From an uncultured Clostridia bacterium (GTDB taxonomy: Bacteria > Bacillota > Peptococcia > Peptococcales > Peptococcaceae): a stretch of DNA of 64,000 bases. Under the pieces are notes generated by a model that searched no databases, was not told where the DNA came from, and was given only the letters and a program-made list of their open reading frames with translations. The stretch spans positions 62,001-126,000 of the forward strand of contig CALXUG010000001.1 of assembly GCA_944391625.1 (NCBI GenBank), read 5' to 3'. This document shows, one piece after another, positions 50,216 through 58,684 of the stretch; the first letter of the stretch is position 1; every line of letters starts with the position of its first letter. Both the position numbers and the translations under genes were made by a program.

Positions 50216-52126
50216 TTATGCGCGGCGTTCTTTAATTTCCGCTGTAATGTCAGCTACAAACTGCTCTACCGCTACAGCACCCAGATCTCCTTGACCCCGT
50301 TTGCGCAGTCCCACTGTTTGGCTTGCAACTTCTTTTTCCCCTACAACCAGCATATATGGAACTTTTTGCATCTGTGCTTCTCTGATTTTATAGCCAATTT
50401 TCTCATTACGACTATCTACTTCTACACGCACACCGACAGCCAATAACTGTTCTGCTACCTGTTGGGCATAATCGTTGAATTTATCGGTGATAGGCAGCAC
50501 AACAGCCTGCACTGGCGCCAACCAGGTTGGAAAAGCACCGGCAAAATGTTCGGTTAGAATGCCGATAAACCGTTCAATACTGCCGAATACGGTTCTGTGT
50601 ACCATAACCGGACGATGTTTTTCATTGTCCTCGCCGATATAACTCATATCAAATTTTTCCGGCATCTGGAAGTCCAGCTGAATGGTACCGCACTGCCAGG
50701 TACGATCCAGGCAGTCCTGCAGATGGAAATCAATTTTAGGACCGTAGAAAGCGCCGTCCCCTTCATTTACAATATAATCCATACCCATTTCTGTCAGAGA
50801 ATCTCGCAGGGCATTGGTTGCTTTTTCCCACAATTCATCAGAACCCATAGAATCCTCCGGACGGGTAGATAATTCTACATGATACTGGAAGCCAAAGGTT
50901 TTATATACGCTGTCAATCAGACGGATAACGCCTTTTACTTCTTCGGTAATCTGTTCCGGCAGCATGAAAATATGGGCATCATCCTGAGTAAAAGCACGCA
51001 CACGCATCAAACCGTGCAATGCGCCGGATAATTCATGGCGATGCACCAACCCCAGCTCGCTCCAACGCAATGGCAGTTCACGGTAACTGTGCAGCTGGCT
51101 GTTATACAGCAAAATGCCACCTGGACAGTTCATTGGCTTGATTGCATATGGTTCTTCGTCAATCTCGGTGAAATACATATTTTCTTTATAATGAGCCCAG
51201 TGTCCGGAGCGTTCCCACAGACTGCGATTCATAATCAGCGGTGTGCGGATTTCATCATAACCGGCTTTTGTATGGATTTCACGCCAGAAGGTTTCCAGGT
51301 TATTGCGCAAAACAATCCCTTTTGGATAGAACAAAGGAAAACCCGGAGCTTCTTCCACGAAAGTAAACAACTGCAATTCCTGACCCAGTTTTCTGTGATC
51401 ACGGCGTTTTGCTTCTTCCAGTTTGAATAAATGTTCTTCCAGCTCAGCTTTTTTAGGGAAGGATGTGCCGTAAATACGCTGCAGCATTTTATTTTTTTCG
51501 CTGCCCCGCCAGTAAGCGCCAGCCAGGCTTAATAATTTAGGCGCTTTTACGATTCCGGTGCTTGGAATATGAGGTCCGGCGCATAAATCTGTAAAGCTGC
51601 CCTGGGTATAGGTGCTGATTACGGCATCTTCCGGCAGATCCTGAATCAGTTCTACTTTGTAAGGCTCTCCTTTTTCGGTGAACATGGCGATGGCATCTTC
51701 TCTGGATAATTCCCGCCGTTCATAGGTTGCATCAGCTTGTACAATTTTCATCATTTCTGCTTCAATCAGTTCCAAATCCGATGGTGTAAATTTATGTTCA
51801 GAGTCAAAGTCATAATAAAAACCATCTTTGATAGCAGGCCCGATACCCAGCTTGGTGCCCGGGAACAGGGTTTGTACTGCCTGCGCTAAAATGTGGGAAG
51901 TACTGTGATGGAACGTATCCCGTCCTTCCGGGTCATCAAAGGTATAAATGCTGACAGCAGCATCCTGTGTAATAGTCTGGTGCAGGCTGCACAACTGATC
52001 ATCCACTTTAGCCACAATGGCTTTTTTCGCCAAGCCATTGCTGATATTTTTGGCAACCTCCAACGGGGTTATCTGATCCTGTTCAAAAGTTCTCACCGAA
52101 CCATCCGGTAATGTAATATGAATCAT
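50216..52126 (-). CDS. thrS: Threonyl-tRNA synthetase
   Basis: The protein has 636 residues. The TGS domain (IHITLPDGSVRTFEQDQITPLEVA) is followed by the editing domain with the HxxxH metal site in HHSTSHILAQA. The class II catalytic core has IRTPLIMNRSLWERSGHWAHYKENMYF (motif 1/2 region), NCPGGILLYNSQLHSYRELPLRWSELG and MVHRTVFGSIERFIGIL (motif 3). The anticodon-binding domain follows (LAPVQAVVLPITDKFNDYA). It charges tRNA-Thr. Expression is controlled by the upstream T-box. Confidence 0.98.
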   Translation of the reverse strand: MIHITLPDGSVRTFEQDQITPLEVAKNISNGLAKKAIVAKVDDQLCSLHQTITQDAAVSIYTFDDPEGRDTFHHSTSHILAQAVQTLFPGTKLGIGPAIKDGFYYDFDSEHKFTPSDLELIEAEMMKIVQADATYERRELSREDAIAMFTEKGEPYKVELIQDLPEDAVISTYTQGSFTDLCAGPHIPSTGIVKAPKLLSLAGAYWRGSEKNKMLQRIYGTSFPKKAELEEHLFKLEEAKRRDHRKLGQELQLFTFVEEAPGFPLFYPKGIVLRNNLETFWREIHTKAGYDEIRTPLIMNRSLWERSGHWAHYKENMYFTEIDEEPYAIKPMNCPGGILLYNSQLHSYRELPLRWSELGLVHRHELSGALHGLMRVRAFTQDDAHIFMLPEQITEEVKGVIRLIDSVYKTFGFQYHVELSTRPEDSMGSDELWEKATNALRDSLTEMGMDYIVNEGDGAFYGPKIDFHLQDCLDRTWQCGTIQLDFQMPEKFDMSYIGEDNEKHRPVMVHRTVFGSIERFIGILTEHFAGAFPTWLAPVQAVVLPITDKFNDYAQQVAEQLLAVGVRVEVDSRNEKIGYKIREAQMQKVPYMLVVGEKEVASQTVGLRKRGQGDLGAVAVEQFVADITAEIKERRA

Positions 52127-52152
52127 AACTGTTTATTCTCCTCCTTAAAAAT

Positions 52153-52385
52153 AAAAAAAGCACCCGTCCCATTGGGACGAATGCTGATAATCCGTGGTTC
52201 CACCCAAGTTAATCCTGCCAAAGGATTCCCTTATTGATTTGCTAACGAAATCACCCGTCCGCTGTTCACAGCGGAAGCTCGGAGATGGTATCTGCATGCA
52301 ACGCCGTAAAACACTTCCAGCCCAGGTGTTTCTCTCTGTCACTAATCGCACACAGCATGTTCTCTTCTACGCTTTGTCTGTCTAA
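52153..52385 (-). promoter_or_regulatory. T-box riboswitch (threonine) upstream of thrS
   Basis: The minus-strand leader shows the AGAGA bulge and GGGCTGGAAGTG of stem I. A candidate Thr specifier codon ACC follows in GATACCATC. Next is the T-box sequence TGGGTGGAACCACGG (about 52206-52192), and then a terminator GCATTCGTCCC/GGGACGGGTGC with seven T. Uncharged tRNA-Thr should stabilise the antiterminator and switch thrS on. Confidence 0.95.
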
Positions 52386-52392
52386 TATAAAT

Positions 52393-52420
52393 ATTATAGA
52401 ACTTATTTACTTGATGTCAA
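52393..52420 (-). promoter_or_regulatory. Promoter of the thrS T-box leader
   Basis: Minus strand: TTGACA (52420-52415), 16-base spacer, TATAAT (52398-52393). Confidence 0.85.
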
Positions 52421-52551
52421 GCCTTTTCTACAAGATTTTCAGCCATTCTTACTACGAAAAACCATAACCTGTAGAATATCCGGCACCTTTCTGCAAACAA
52501 AGGAATACACTGTAGCACAAGAAGTCTGTTATCAAAAAGGAGCTGTTTGTC

Positions 52552-54612
52552 ATGTGCAACGAAATACTTTCTCAACTGCAGCCAGGCGAAACCGCTACGA
52601 TCGCAGCGATTAAAACAGAGCAGGAAAATCGTAAACGACTGCAAGATTTAGGTTTTATCTCTGGTGTTCCCATCCAATGTCTGCAAAAAAACTTCTCCGG
52701 CAGCAGTTCCACCTACCTGATTCATGATACAGTCATTGCACTGCGGCAGCAAGATGCCGATGCAATTATGGTTACACGCTGCACAGAAGCGGCTGGCTCA
52801 GCAAAGACCATTGCTCTGGCGGGAAATCCCAATGTAGGAAAAAGTACCTTATTCAACGCATTGACCGGACTTCATCAGCACACAGGGAACTGGTCCGGCA
52901 AAACAGTGGCGCTTGCCAAAGGCACTTGTCAATATAAGAACCACAACTTTACCATTGTGGATTTACCCGGCTGTTATTCGCTGTCTCCCGTTTCCCGCGA
53001 TGAACAAATCAGCTATGATTATATCATGCAGGAACCTGTTGATGCTATCATTGTAGTTTGCGATTTAACTTGTTTGGAACGCAATTTATTGCTGGCATTG
53101 CAGCTGAAAGCTATGTTTTCACCGGTTATCCTGGCCATCAACTGTATGGATGAAGCACCCCGCAAAAAAATAGAACTGGACTTTGAGTCCCTGCAGCAAT
53201 TGACCGGACTGCCTACTGTCGGTATTACTGCCAGTAAAAAGCAAGGATTCTCCCAACTGCTGGAAACGACATTACAGGCCATGCAGCAACCCGCCCAACG
53301 ATTGCAAAGCCAATTGCCGGAGCAAACTTCGCTGGTGACACAGGTACAAAAAATCAAAGAACAGTGCGTCATCCACCACAAAAACCATCTACAGACAGAC
53401 CGTCGTCTGGATCAATTTTTGGTTGGCAAATGGACCGGTATCCCTATTATGCTTTTGCTGCTGGCTTTTATCTTTTGGCTGACAATCACTGGTGCCAACT
53501 ATCCGTCCCAATGGTTGAGCAGCCTGTTTGCCAGAGGCAGCACACTGCTGACCGTTCTGCTGGAATCCTGCCATACGCCGCATTGGCTGCAAAGCTGTCT
53601 GGTGGATGGAATTTATCAGACACTAAGCTGGGTTATCGCCGTTATGCTTCCCCCTATGGCAATTTTCTTTCCCTTATTCACAATCTTAGAGAATTGCGGT
53701 TATTTGCCTCGAGTGGCGTTTAATCTGGATCATCAGTTTCAAAAGGCCGGTGCCTGCGGAAAACAATGTTTGACAACATGCATGGCATTTGGCTGCAACG
53801 CAGCTGGCGTCACCGGGTGCCGCATTATTGATTCACCGCGGGAACGGTTGATTGCCATCTTAACCAATAGTTTTACGCCTTGTAATGGACGGCTGCCTAT
53901 TTTAATTGCTTTGGTAACCATGTTTTTTGCCGCCGATCAAGCCTTTTTGGCTCCTATATTGTTAATTGCCTTAATCTTATTCAGTTTCCTTGTCACACTG
54001 GCCATTTCTAAATTATTATCTGTCACCGTTTTACGCGGCATGCCATCTTCCTTTATTTTAGAGCTGCCACCCTATCGTCGCCCCCAGTTCGGGCAAATCA
54101 TTTTGCGTTCTCTACTTGACCGTACTATGTTTATTTTGGCCCGTGCAGTGATGGTAGCCGCACCTGCAGGCCTTTTCATCTGGATCTTGGCCAATATTCA
54201 GATAGAAAACCAATCACTGATTCAGCTTTTTGCTCAGCAGTTACAGCCTTTTGCTGCACAATTTGGCATGGATGGCGTAATTCTGCTGGCCTTTCTGTTG
54301 GGCTGGCCTGCTAATGAAATTGTCATTCCCTTAATGCTGATGATGTATCTTTCCACAGGAACCATGGTGGATTTGGATAATTATACCGCCTTGCACACAA
54401 TTTTAGTAGACAATGGATGGACCTGGCAAACAGCAGCAGCAGTGTTATTGTTCAGCTTATTTCACTGGCCCTGCTCCACCACCTGTTTAACCATCAAGAA
54501 AGAAACCGGCAGCATCGGTTGGACCGCATTGGCTGTCCTGCTGCCTACTGCTACCGGTCTGTTGCTTTGTTTTATCCTGCGGCAGCTGTTACTGCTTCTT
54601 GGCATCGCATAA
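52552..54612 (+). CDS. feoB: FeoA-FeoB fusion, ferrous iron transporter
   Basis: The protein has 686 residues. Residues 1-75 form a FeoA-type SH3 domain (LQPGETATIAAIKTEQENRKRLQDLGFISGVPIQCL) fused to FeoB. The G domain has GNPNVGKSTLFNALTG (G1), VDLPGCYSLSP (G3) and NCMDEA (G4). The membrane part carries two Gate regions, with the CNAAGVTGCRI stretch in the first and further spans to the C-terminus. It imports Fe2+ under anaerobic conditions. The start has AAAGGAG 9 bases upstream. No FeoC or separate FeoA is visible. A Fur box could not be identified with confidence. Confidence 0.95.
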   Translation: MCNEILSQLQPGETATIAAIKTEQENRKRLQDLGFISGVPIQCLQKNFSGSSSTYLIHDTVIALRQQDADAIMVTRCTEAAGSAKTIALAGNPNVGKSTLFNALTGLHQHTGNWSGKTVALAKGTCQYKNHNFTIVDLPGCYSLSPVSRDEQISYDYIMQEPVDAIIVVCDLTCLERNLLLALQLKAMFSPVILAINCMDEAPRKKIELDFESLQQLTGLPTVGITASKKQGFSQLLETTLQAMQQPAQRLQSQLPEQTSLVTQVQKIKEQCVIHHKNHLQTDRRLDQFLVGKWTGIPIMLLLLAFIFWLTITGANYPSQWLSSLFARGSTLLTVLLESCHTPHWLQSCLVDGIYQTLSWVIAVMLPPMAIFFPLFTILENCGYLPRVAFNLDHQFQKAGACGKQCLTTCMAFGCNAAGVTGCRIIDSPRERLIAILTNSFTPCNGRLPILIALVTMFFAADQAFLAPILLIALILFSFLVTLAISKLLSVTVLRGMPSSFILELPPYRRPQFGQIILRSLLDRTMFILARAVMVAAPAGLFIWILANIQIENQSLIQLFAQQLQPFAAQFGMDGVILLAFLLGWPANEIVIPLMLMMYLSTGTMVDLDNYTALHTILVDNGWTWQTAAAVLLFSLFHWPCSTTCLTIKKETGSIGWTALAVLLPTATGLLLCFILRQLLLLLGIA

Positions 54613-54710
54613 CAACGGCCTCACTAAATCATCGCATGGTCACAACTTATCTCTGAACCTCCTTTACAAAAGATATCTTACAGAAACATGCTTACTTATC
54701 CAAAGCAGCA

Positions 54711-54754
54711 AACAGGGCTATGAAAACAAAAATCCTTCGTTTCATAGCCCTGTT
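54711..54754. terminator. Bidirectional terminator between feoB and the U32 peptidase gene
   Basis: Perfect 15-base arms AACAGGGCTATGAAA and TTTCATAGCCCTGTT surround a 14-base loop. The region 54613-54848 is otherwise empty. Confidence 0.75.
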
Positions 54755-54848
54755 ATATTAATTGTGTGAATTTATTATTGTGAAAATTTGTTTCTACTTT
54801 GTTTTTACTGTTGTCATGTCTGCCACAAATCATTCAGAACAACAATAT

Positions 54849-56075
54849 TTATTTGCCAGCCACCTGTTTTCTGATCAGATCCATAGCATACACAGGCTGG
54901 GCCACTGCCAGCCGCACAATCTGCTGGGCGTGAGGCGCTACAGTGATGGACGCTCCATGCTTATCCCACATCTCTGTGATGGTCTGTTCAAACCAGCCAT
55001 ATTGGGGACTGAAAAATTCCACCACATCACCCACTGCAAAATGGTTGCGCTGCTCAATGGTAGCCATACCGGTTTCAGCATCATACTCCTGCACAACGCC
55101 GATAAAATCGTAAGGACGGATATATTGGGAATCTTCCAGAGTTAATGCCCCTTTTTCCGGTTTACCGAAATAAAACCCTGTAGTATAGGGCCGGTGACTT
55201 ACTTTCTGCAGTTCCTCCATCCAAAAATGAATATCATTGCTGACAGCAGCGCCTTCATAGCAGGCATCAATCATATTGCGGTAAGCCCGCACAATGGTCG
55301 CCACATAATAGGCGCTTTTCATGCGGCCCTCTATTTTTAAACTGCTGATGCCTGTTTCTATCAATTGCGGCAAATGGCTGAGCAGACATAAATCCTGCGA
55401 GTTAAATACATAAGTACCCCGTTCATCCTCCTGAATCGGGTAAAACTCGTTGGGTCGTTTTTCCTCTACCAGATTATAATTCCAGCGGCAGGCCTGCGCG
55501 CATTGTCCCTGATTAGAATCCCGCTCTGTCATATAATTGCTGAGCAAACAGCGGCCCGAATAAGAGATGCACATAGCACCATGTACAAAAGTTTCCAGTT
55601 CGATATCCACCCGTTTTTTAATCTCCTGTATTTCTGGCAGTGTCAGTTCCCGCGCCAACACAACCCGCTCAGCTCCTAAATCCTTCCATAGTTGAACAGC
55701 GGACCAATTGGTAGTATTTGCCTGTGTACTGATATGCACCGGCAAATCAGGCACTTTTTCGCGGGCAATCCGAATAATACCGGGATCGGATACGATAATC
55801 GCATCCACACCTAATTCCAACAACTCCTGTAAATATTCCTCCATACCCTGTAAATCTTCATTATGGGAAAAAATATTCACTGTAACATAAACCTTTACCT
55901 GTCTGCTATGGGCATAAGCAATGCCCTCTGCCATCTGCTGGCTGTCAAAGTTGCCGGCAAAAGCCCGCAATCCATATTGTTTTCCTGCAATATATACTGC
56001 ATCGGCGCCATAATGCACCGCAAATTTCAATTTTTCCAATGTACCGGCAGGGGCCAGCAATTCTGGTTTTTGCAT
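54849..56075 (-). CDS. U32-family peptidase / tRNA hydroxylation-type protein
   Basis: The protein has 408 residues from ATG 56075. The N-terminal barrel begins PELLAPAGTLEKLKFAVHYGADAVYIAGKQYGLRA. The U32 signature is complete: ELETFVHGAMCISYSGRCLLSNYMTERDSNQGQCAQACRW, including the clustered cysteines. The family was named collagenase-like peptidase. Characterised members (RlhA, TrhP) hydroxylate 23S rRNA or tRNA wobble uridine, so an RNA-modification role is more likely than proteolysis. It is followed by nothing on its strand before the terminator and is coupled to the upstream O-methyltransferase and mltG. Confidence 0.9.
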   Translation of the reverse strand: MQKPELLAPAGTLEKLKFAVHYGADAVYIAGKQYGLRAFAGNFDSQQMAEGIAYAHSRQVKVYVTVNIFSHNEDLQGMEEYLQELLELGVDAIIVSDPGIIRIAREKVPDLPVHISTQANTTNWSAVQLWKDLGAERVVLARELTLPEIQEIKKRVDIELETFVHGAMCISYSGRCLLSNYMTERDSNQGQCAQACRWNYNLVEEKRPNEFYPIQEDERGTYVFNSQDLCLLSHLPQLIETGISSLKIEGRMKSAYYVATIVRAYRNMIDACYEGAAVSNDIHFWMEELQKVSHRPYTTGFYFGKPEKGALTLEDSQYIRPYDFIGVVQEYDAETGMATIEQRNHFAVGDVVEFFSPQYGWFEQTITEMWDKHGASITVAPHAQQIVRLAVAQPVYAMDLIRKQVAGK

Positions 56076-56079
56076 AATA

Positions 56080-56724
56080 CTACGCCTCACTTTTTCTGAT
56101 AATGGCAACGCCGTCTCCCAATGGCACGACGCTACACTGATATTGCTTGTTGGTTTTGAACTGCTCTAAAAATTCCTTCATTCGGTAAACCATAGTTTTC
56201 TGCCGATGGCGGGGATAATTTAAACGAACCACCCAGCCGTTGATTAACACATTATCGGCAACCAACAGTCCGCCCGGTTTTAAAATACGATCTGCCACAG
56301 TAAGAAATTCCATATATTGTCCTTTCGCCGCATCCATAAAAATCATATCATACTGCTGCTCCAAGGCAGGCACCAACTCTCTGGCATCGCCCAATATTGC
56401 ATGAATACGGGAATCCAGCCCTGCTCGTTTAAAATAATCCAATGCCAATAAATGCCGTTCCTCCTGCAGCTCTATGGTAGTGATGGTACCTTGCATAGCC
56501 CGAGCCATATAAATGGTAGAACAGCCAATGGCAGTGCCGATTTCCAAAATCTGCTGCGGACGGTGCAGTGCTGTCAAAAGCTGCAGCAAATGCCCCACTT
56601 CCGGATCTACCACAGAAATATGATGGACGTCAGCATAACTGCGCAGCTCCTGTAAGATGCTGTCTTCCTCCGGCAAAAGACCGCGCAGAAACAATTGCAA
56701 ATCTAAATCCAATACATCCTTCAT
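56080..56724 (-). CDS. Class I SAM O-methyltransferase (TrmR/YrrM-like)
   Basis: The protein has 214 residues from ATG 56724, with AAGGAG 6 bases upstream. SAM-binding motifs are ILEIGTAIGCSTIYMARAM, TTIELQEERHLLALDYF and YDMIFMDAAKGQYMEFL, with the metal/active-site Asp. This matches methyltransferase family 3 (catechol O-methyltransferase-like). In Bacillus the yrrM product (TrmR) next to mltG (yrrL) and U32 genes (yrrN/O) methylates 5-hydroxyuridine at the tRNA wobble position. The identical neighbourhood supports the same role here, by inference. Confidence 0.85.
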   Translation of the reverse strand: MKDVLDLDLQLFLRGLLPEEDSILQELRSYADVHHISVVDPEVGHLLQLLTALHRPQQILEIGTAIGCSTIYMARAMQGTITTIELQEERHLLALDYFKRAGLDSRIHAILGDARELVPALEQQYDMIFMDAAKGQYMEFLTVADRILKPGGLLVADNVLINGWVVRLNYPRHRQKTMVYRMKEFLEQFKTNKQYQCSVVPLGDGVAIIRKSEA

Positions 56725-56734
56725 TGTACACTCC

Positions 56735-57787
56735 TTACCCATTGTACCCATATTTTTCCCGATTTTGCAGATGCCCTTCATAGGTTTCGGCAAACACATG
56801 ACCATCATTATCTATTTTATCCCATAAATAATACAGATAATCGGTTTGTTCCGGCTGTCTGGCTGCTTCCAGAGATTTTTGCCCCGGATTGGAAATGGGT
56901 GTTGGCGGCAAGCCTTCATGCAGATAAGTGTTATAATCCGACTTGTATTCATAATCAGAATACCGCAGCTGGGTTTTCCGTTCCGGCATATCATACAAAA
57001 TCGTGGCATCGCACTGCATTCGCATGTTTTGCGCCAATCGGTTTACGTAAACAGATGCGATAGTAGCCCGTTCTTCATCAAAACGAGCCTCTGATTCCAC
57101 CATAGAGGCCAGAATCACCGTTTCATAGGCGGATAATCCGTTTTCATTGGCCGGCAGCTGCTCCCAAACCTGGGCGAACCGATCCAGCATCATTTTAATC
57201 ACAGTTTCCGGCGCAGTTCCCTGAGCGATAAAATAGGTGTCAGGAAATAAGAAGCCTTCCAGGCGATGGTCATTATCCGGACAGCCCTCTAAAAAGGCAT
57301 AACTACTAACATCATAGGTCCGCACCAGATTCCAGAATGTTTCTTCCGTCATAATAGACTCTTTTGCCAGAGTTTCCGCGATATCCCGCAGGGTATATCC
57401 CTCCGGAATGGTAAAACGCACCATATCCCCAACGCCGTTCAGCAGCTCGTCCACAATTTCTTCTGTAGTCATAGACGGGCTAAGTTGATAACTACCGGCT
57501 CTCAATTTATTGCCCAGCTGATTAGATTTTAAATAAAATTTAAATGCAGCTTCATTATTGATAATGCCTGCTTCTTTTAATTTGGCCGTAATCTGATTGG
57601 CGTTCTCCCCTTGGGCAATCTGTATCAAAACCTGTTCCTCGCTACCGGCATCCACCGGTGCCGTATTATGCAGCATACCAAACGCTGCCGCCAAACCTGC
57701 TGCAGCAACCAACACTGCCACAATCAAAAAAGTTCTGGGGCCCGGCTTTTTATTTTTAAACGTACTGCTTGTTCGTTTCTCCGTCAT
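56735..57787 (-). CDS. mltG: Endolytic murein transglycosylase MltG
   Basis: The protein has 350 residues. A short basic cytoplasmic tail and one span (TFLIVAVLVAAAGLAAAFG) are followed by a LysM-like region and the YceG domain. That domain has FTIPEGYTLRDIAETLA, LEGFLFPDTYFIAQG and ILASMVESEARFDEERATIASVYVNRL, with the catalytic Glu in VESEA. MRMQCDATILYD and GLPPTPISNPG complete the signature. It cleaves nascent glycan strands at the membrane and so sets their length. It is the first gene of the mltG-methyltransferase-U32 run. Confidence 0.95.
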   Translation of the reverse strand: MTEKRTSSTFKNKKPGPRTFLIVAVLVAAAGLAAAFGMLHNTAPVDAGSEEQVLIQIAQGENANQITAKLKEAGIINNEAAFKFYLKSNQLGNKLRAGSYQLSPSMTTEEIVDELLNGVGDMVRFTIPEGYTLRDIAETLAKESIMTEETFWNLVRTYDVSSYAFLEGCPDNDHRLEGFLFPDTYFIAQGTAPETVIKMMLDRFAQVWEQLPANENGLSAYETVILASMVESEARFDEERATIASVYVNRLAQNMRMQCDATILYDMPERKTQLRYSDYEYKSDYNTYLHEGLPPTPISNPGQKSLEAARQPEQTDYLYYLWDKIDNDGHVFAETYEGHLQNREKYGYNG

Positions 57788-57905
57788 AGCTTCCTCCTGT
57801 AACTGTTAATGGTTTCATTATACTATACTTTATATAATTTTCCAGCTTTTTTCTGCTTTTTCCTGCTGCAAAGCGACAACGGCCATCATCAATCCAATTC
57901 ATAAA

Positions 57906-57931
57906 AAATACGCAGTCAAAAGACCGCGTAG
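57906..57931 (-). terminator. Terminator after the 72-residue ORF
   Basis: Minus strand ACGCGGTC-TTTT-GACTGCGT (one mismatch) is followed by ATTTTTTATG. Confidence 0.7.
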
Positions 57932-57949
57932 CTTGATTTTTTCTCTCAA

Positions 57950-58168
57950 CTATTGCCAGCGATGATTGGCTTCCTGCTGAGATAACGTCCGCATAGTTTC
58001 TGTATCCAACAAATCGGCATCCCCAAAATGAAATTCATCGCTCAATGCATAAATTTCGTTAGAAAACGACATGCCCAATTTCATTTTTTGCTCAATGGTA
58101 TCCAGCAACTCACAAAACCGTTTCAATTCATTGTCCGTCATTGCTGTAAACACTTCCTGCATAGCCAT
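57950..58168 (-). CDS. Small hypothetical protein, 72 residues
   Basis: I do not recognise it. The ATG at 58168 is preferred because AAGGGGCGG lies upstream. An in-frame start at 58204 lacks such a site. It is helical and acidic (EVFTAMTDNELKRFCELLDTIEQKMKLGMSF), without a signal peptide or membrane span. It is encoded between yraN and mltG with its own terminator. Confidence 0.5.
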   Translation of the reverse strand: MAMQEVFTAMTDNELKRFCELLDTIEQKMKLGMSFSNEIYALSDEFHFGDADLLDTETMRTLSQQEANHRWQ

Positions 58169-58257
58169 GATATACCGCCCCTTCCCCAATTGTATTCTTA
58201 TCATCTATCAATTCATTATGAGCCGCTTATTAACGGATTTCCTATCCGTCACCCAAT

Positions 58258-58617
58258 TTACTGAAACGCATCCGCAATCCATTGTACACTGGCATTTTCT
58301 CCCTGCCACACAACAGACACAACATCAAACCGACAATACAGCGCTGCCAGCTCTGGGTGAAGATGCAAATAATATTCTGCCGTTTTCCGCAACTTTTCCT
58401 GTTTTTTATAAGTAACGGTCTCCAGCGGCAATCCGTATTTTTGATTGGTTTTGCTGCGCACCTCTACAAATAACAACAACTTATCCCGGCGCATAATCAA
58501 ATCCAGCTCGCCCTGCTTGCAGGAAAAATTGGCCTGCAAGAGAAGAAACCCCTGTTTTTCCAAATAAGCCTGCGCCAATGCTTCACTTGTATTACCCAAC
58601 TGTTTTCGCTGCTCCAT
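58258..58617 (-). CDS. yraN: YraN/UPF0102 family nuclease-like protein
   Basis: The protein has 119 residues from ATG 58617 behind AGGAGG. A longer in-frame reading to 58827 overlaps the FAD enzyme gene and is rejected. The restriction-endonuclease-like fold is visible: GNTSEALAQAYLEKQGFLLLQANFSCKQGELDLIMRRDKLLLFVEVRSK contains the E-x-D...E-V-R catalytic pattern. The family is widespread and often near rnhB. Its role is unknown but may be in DNA processing. Confidence 0.92.
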   Translation of the reverse strand: MEQRKQLGNTSEALAQAYLEKQGFLLLQANFSCKQGELDLIMRRDKLLLFVEVRSKTNQKYGLPLETVTYKKQEKLRKTAEYYLHLHPELAALYCRFDVVSVVWQGENASVQWIADAFQ

Positions 58618-58684
58618 GGTATCGTCCTCCTGACTGTATCTGACAAGAGTACTTTCGACTACGGCAGCCCAATTCCTGCACAAG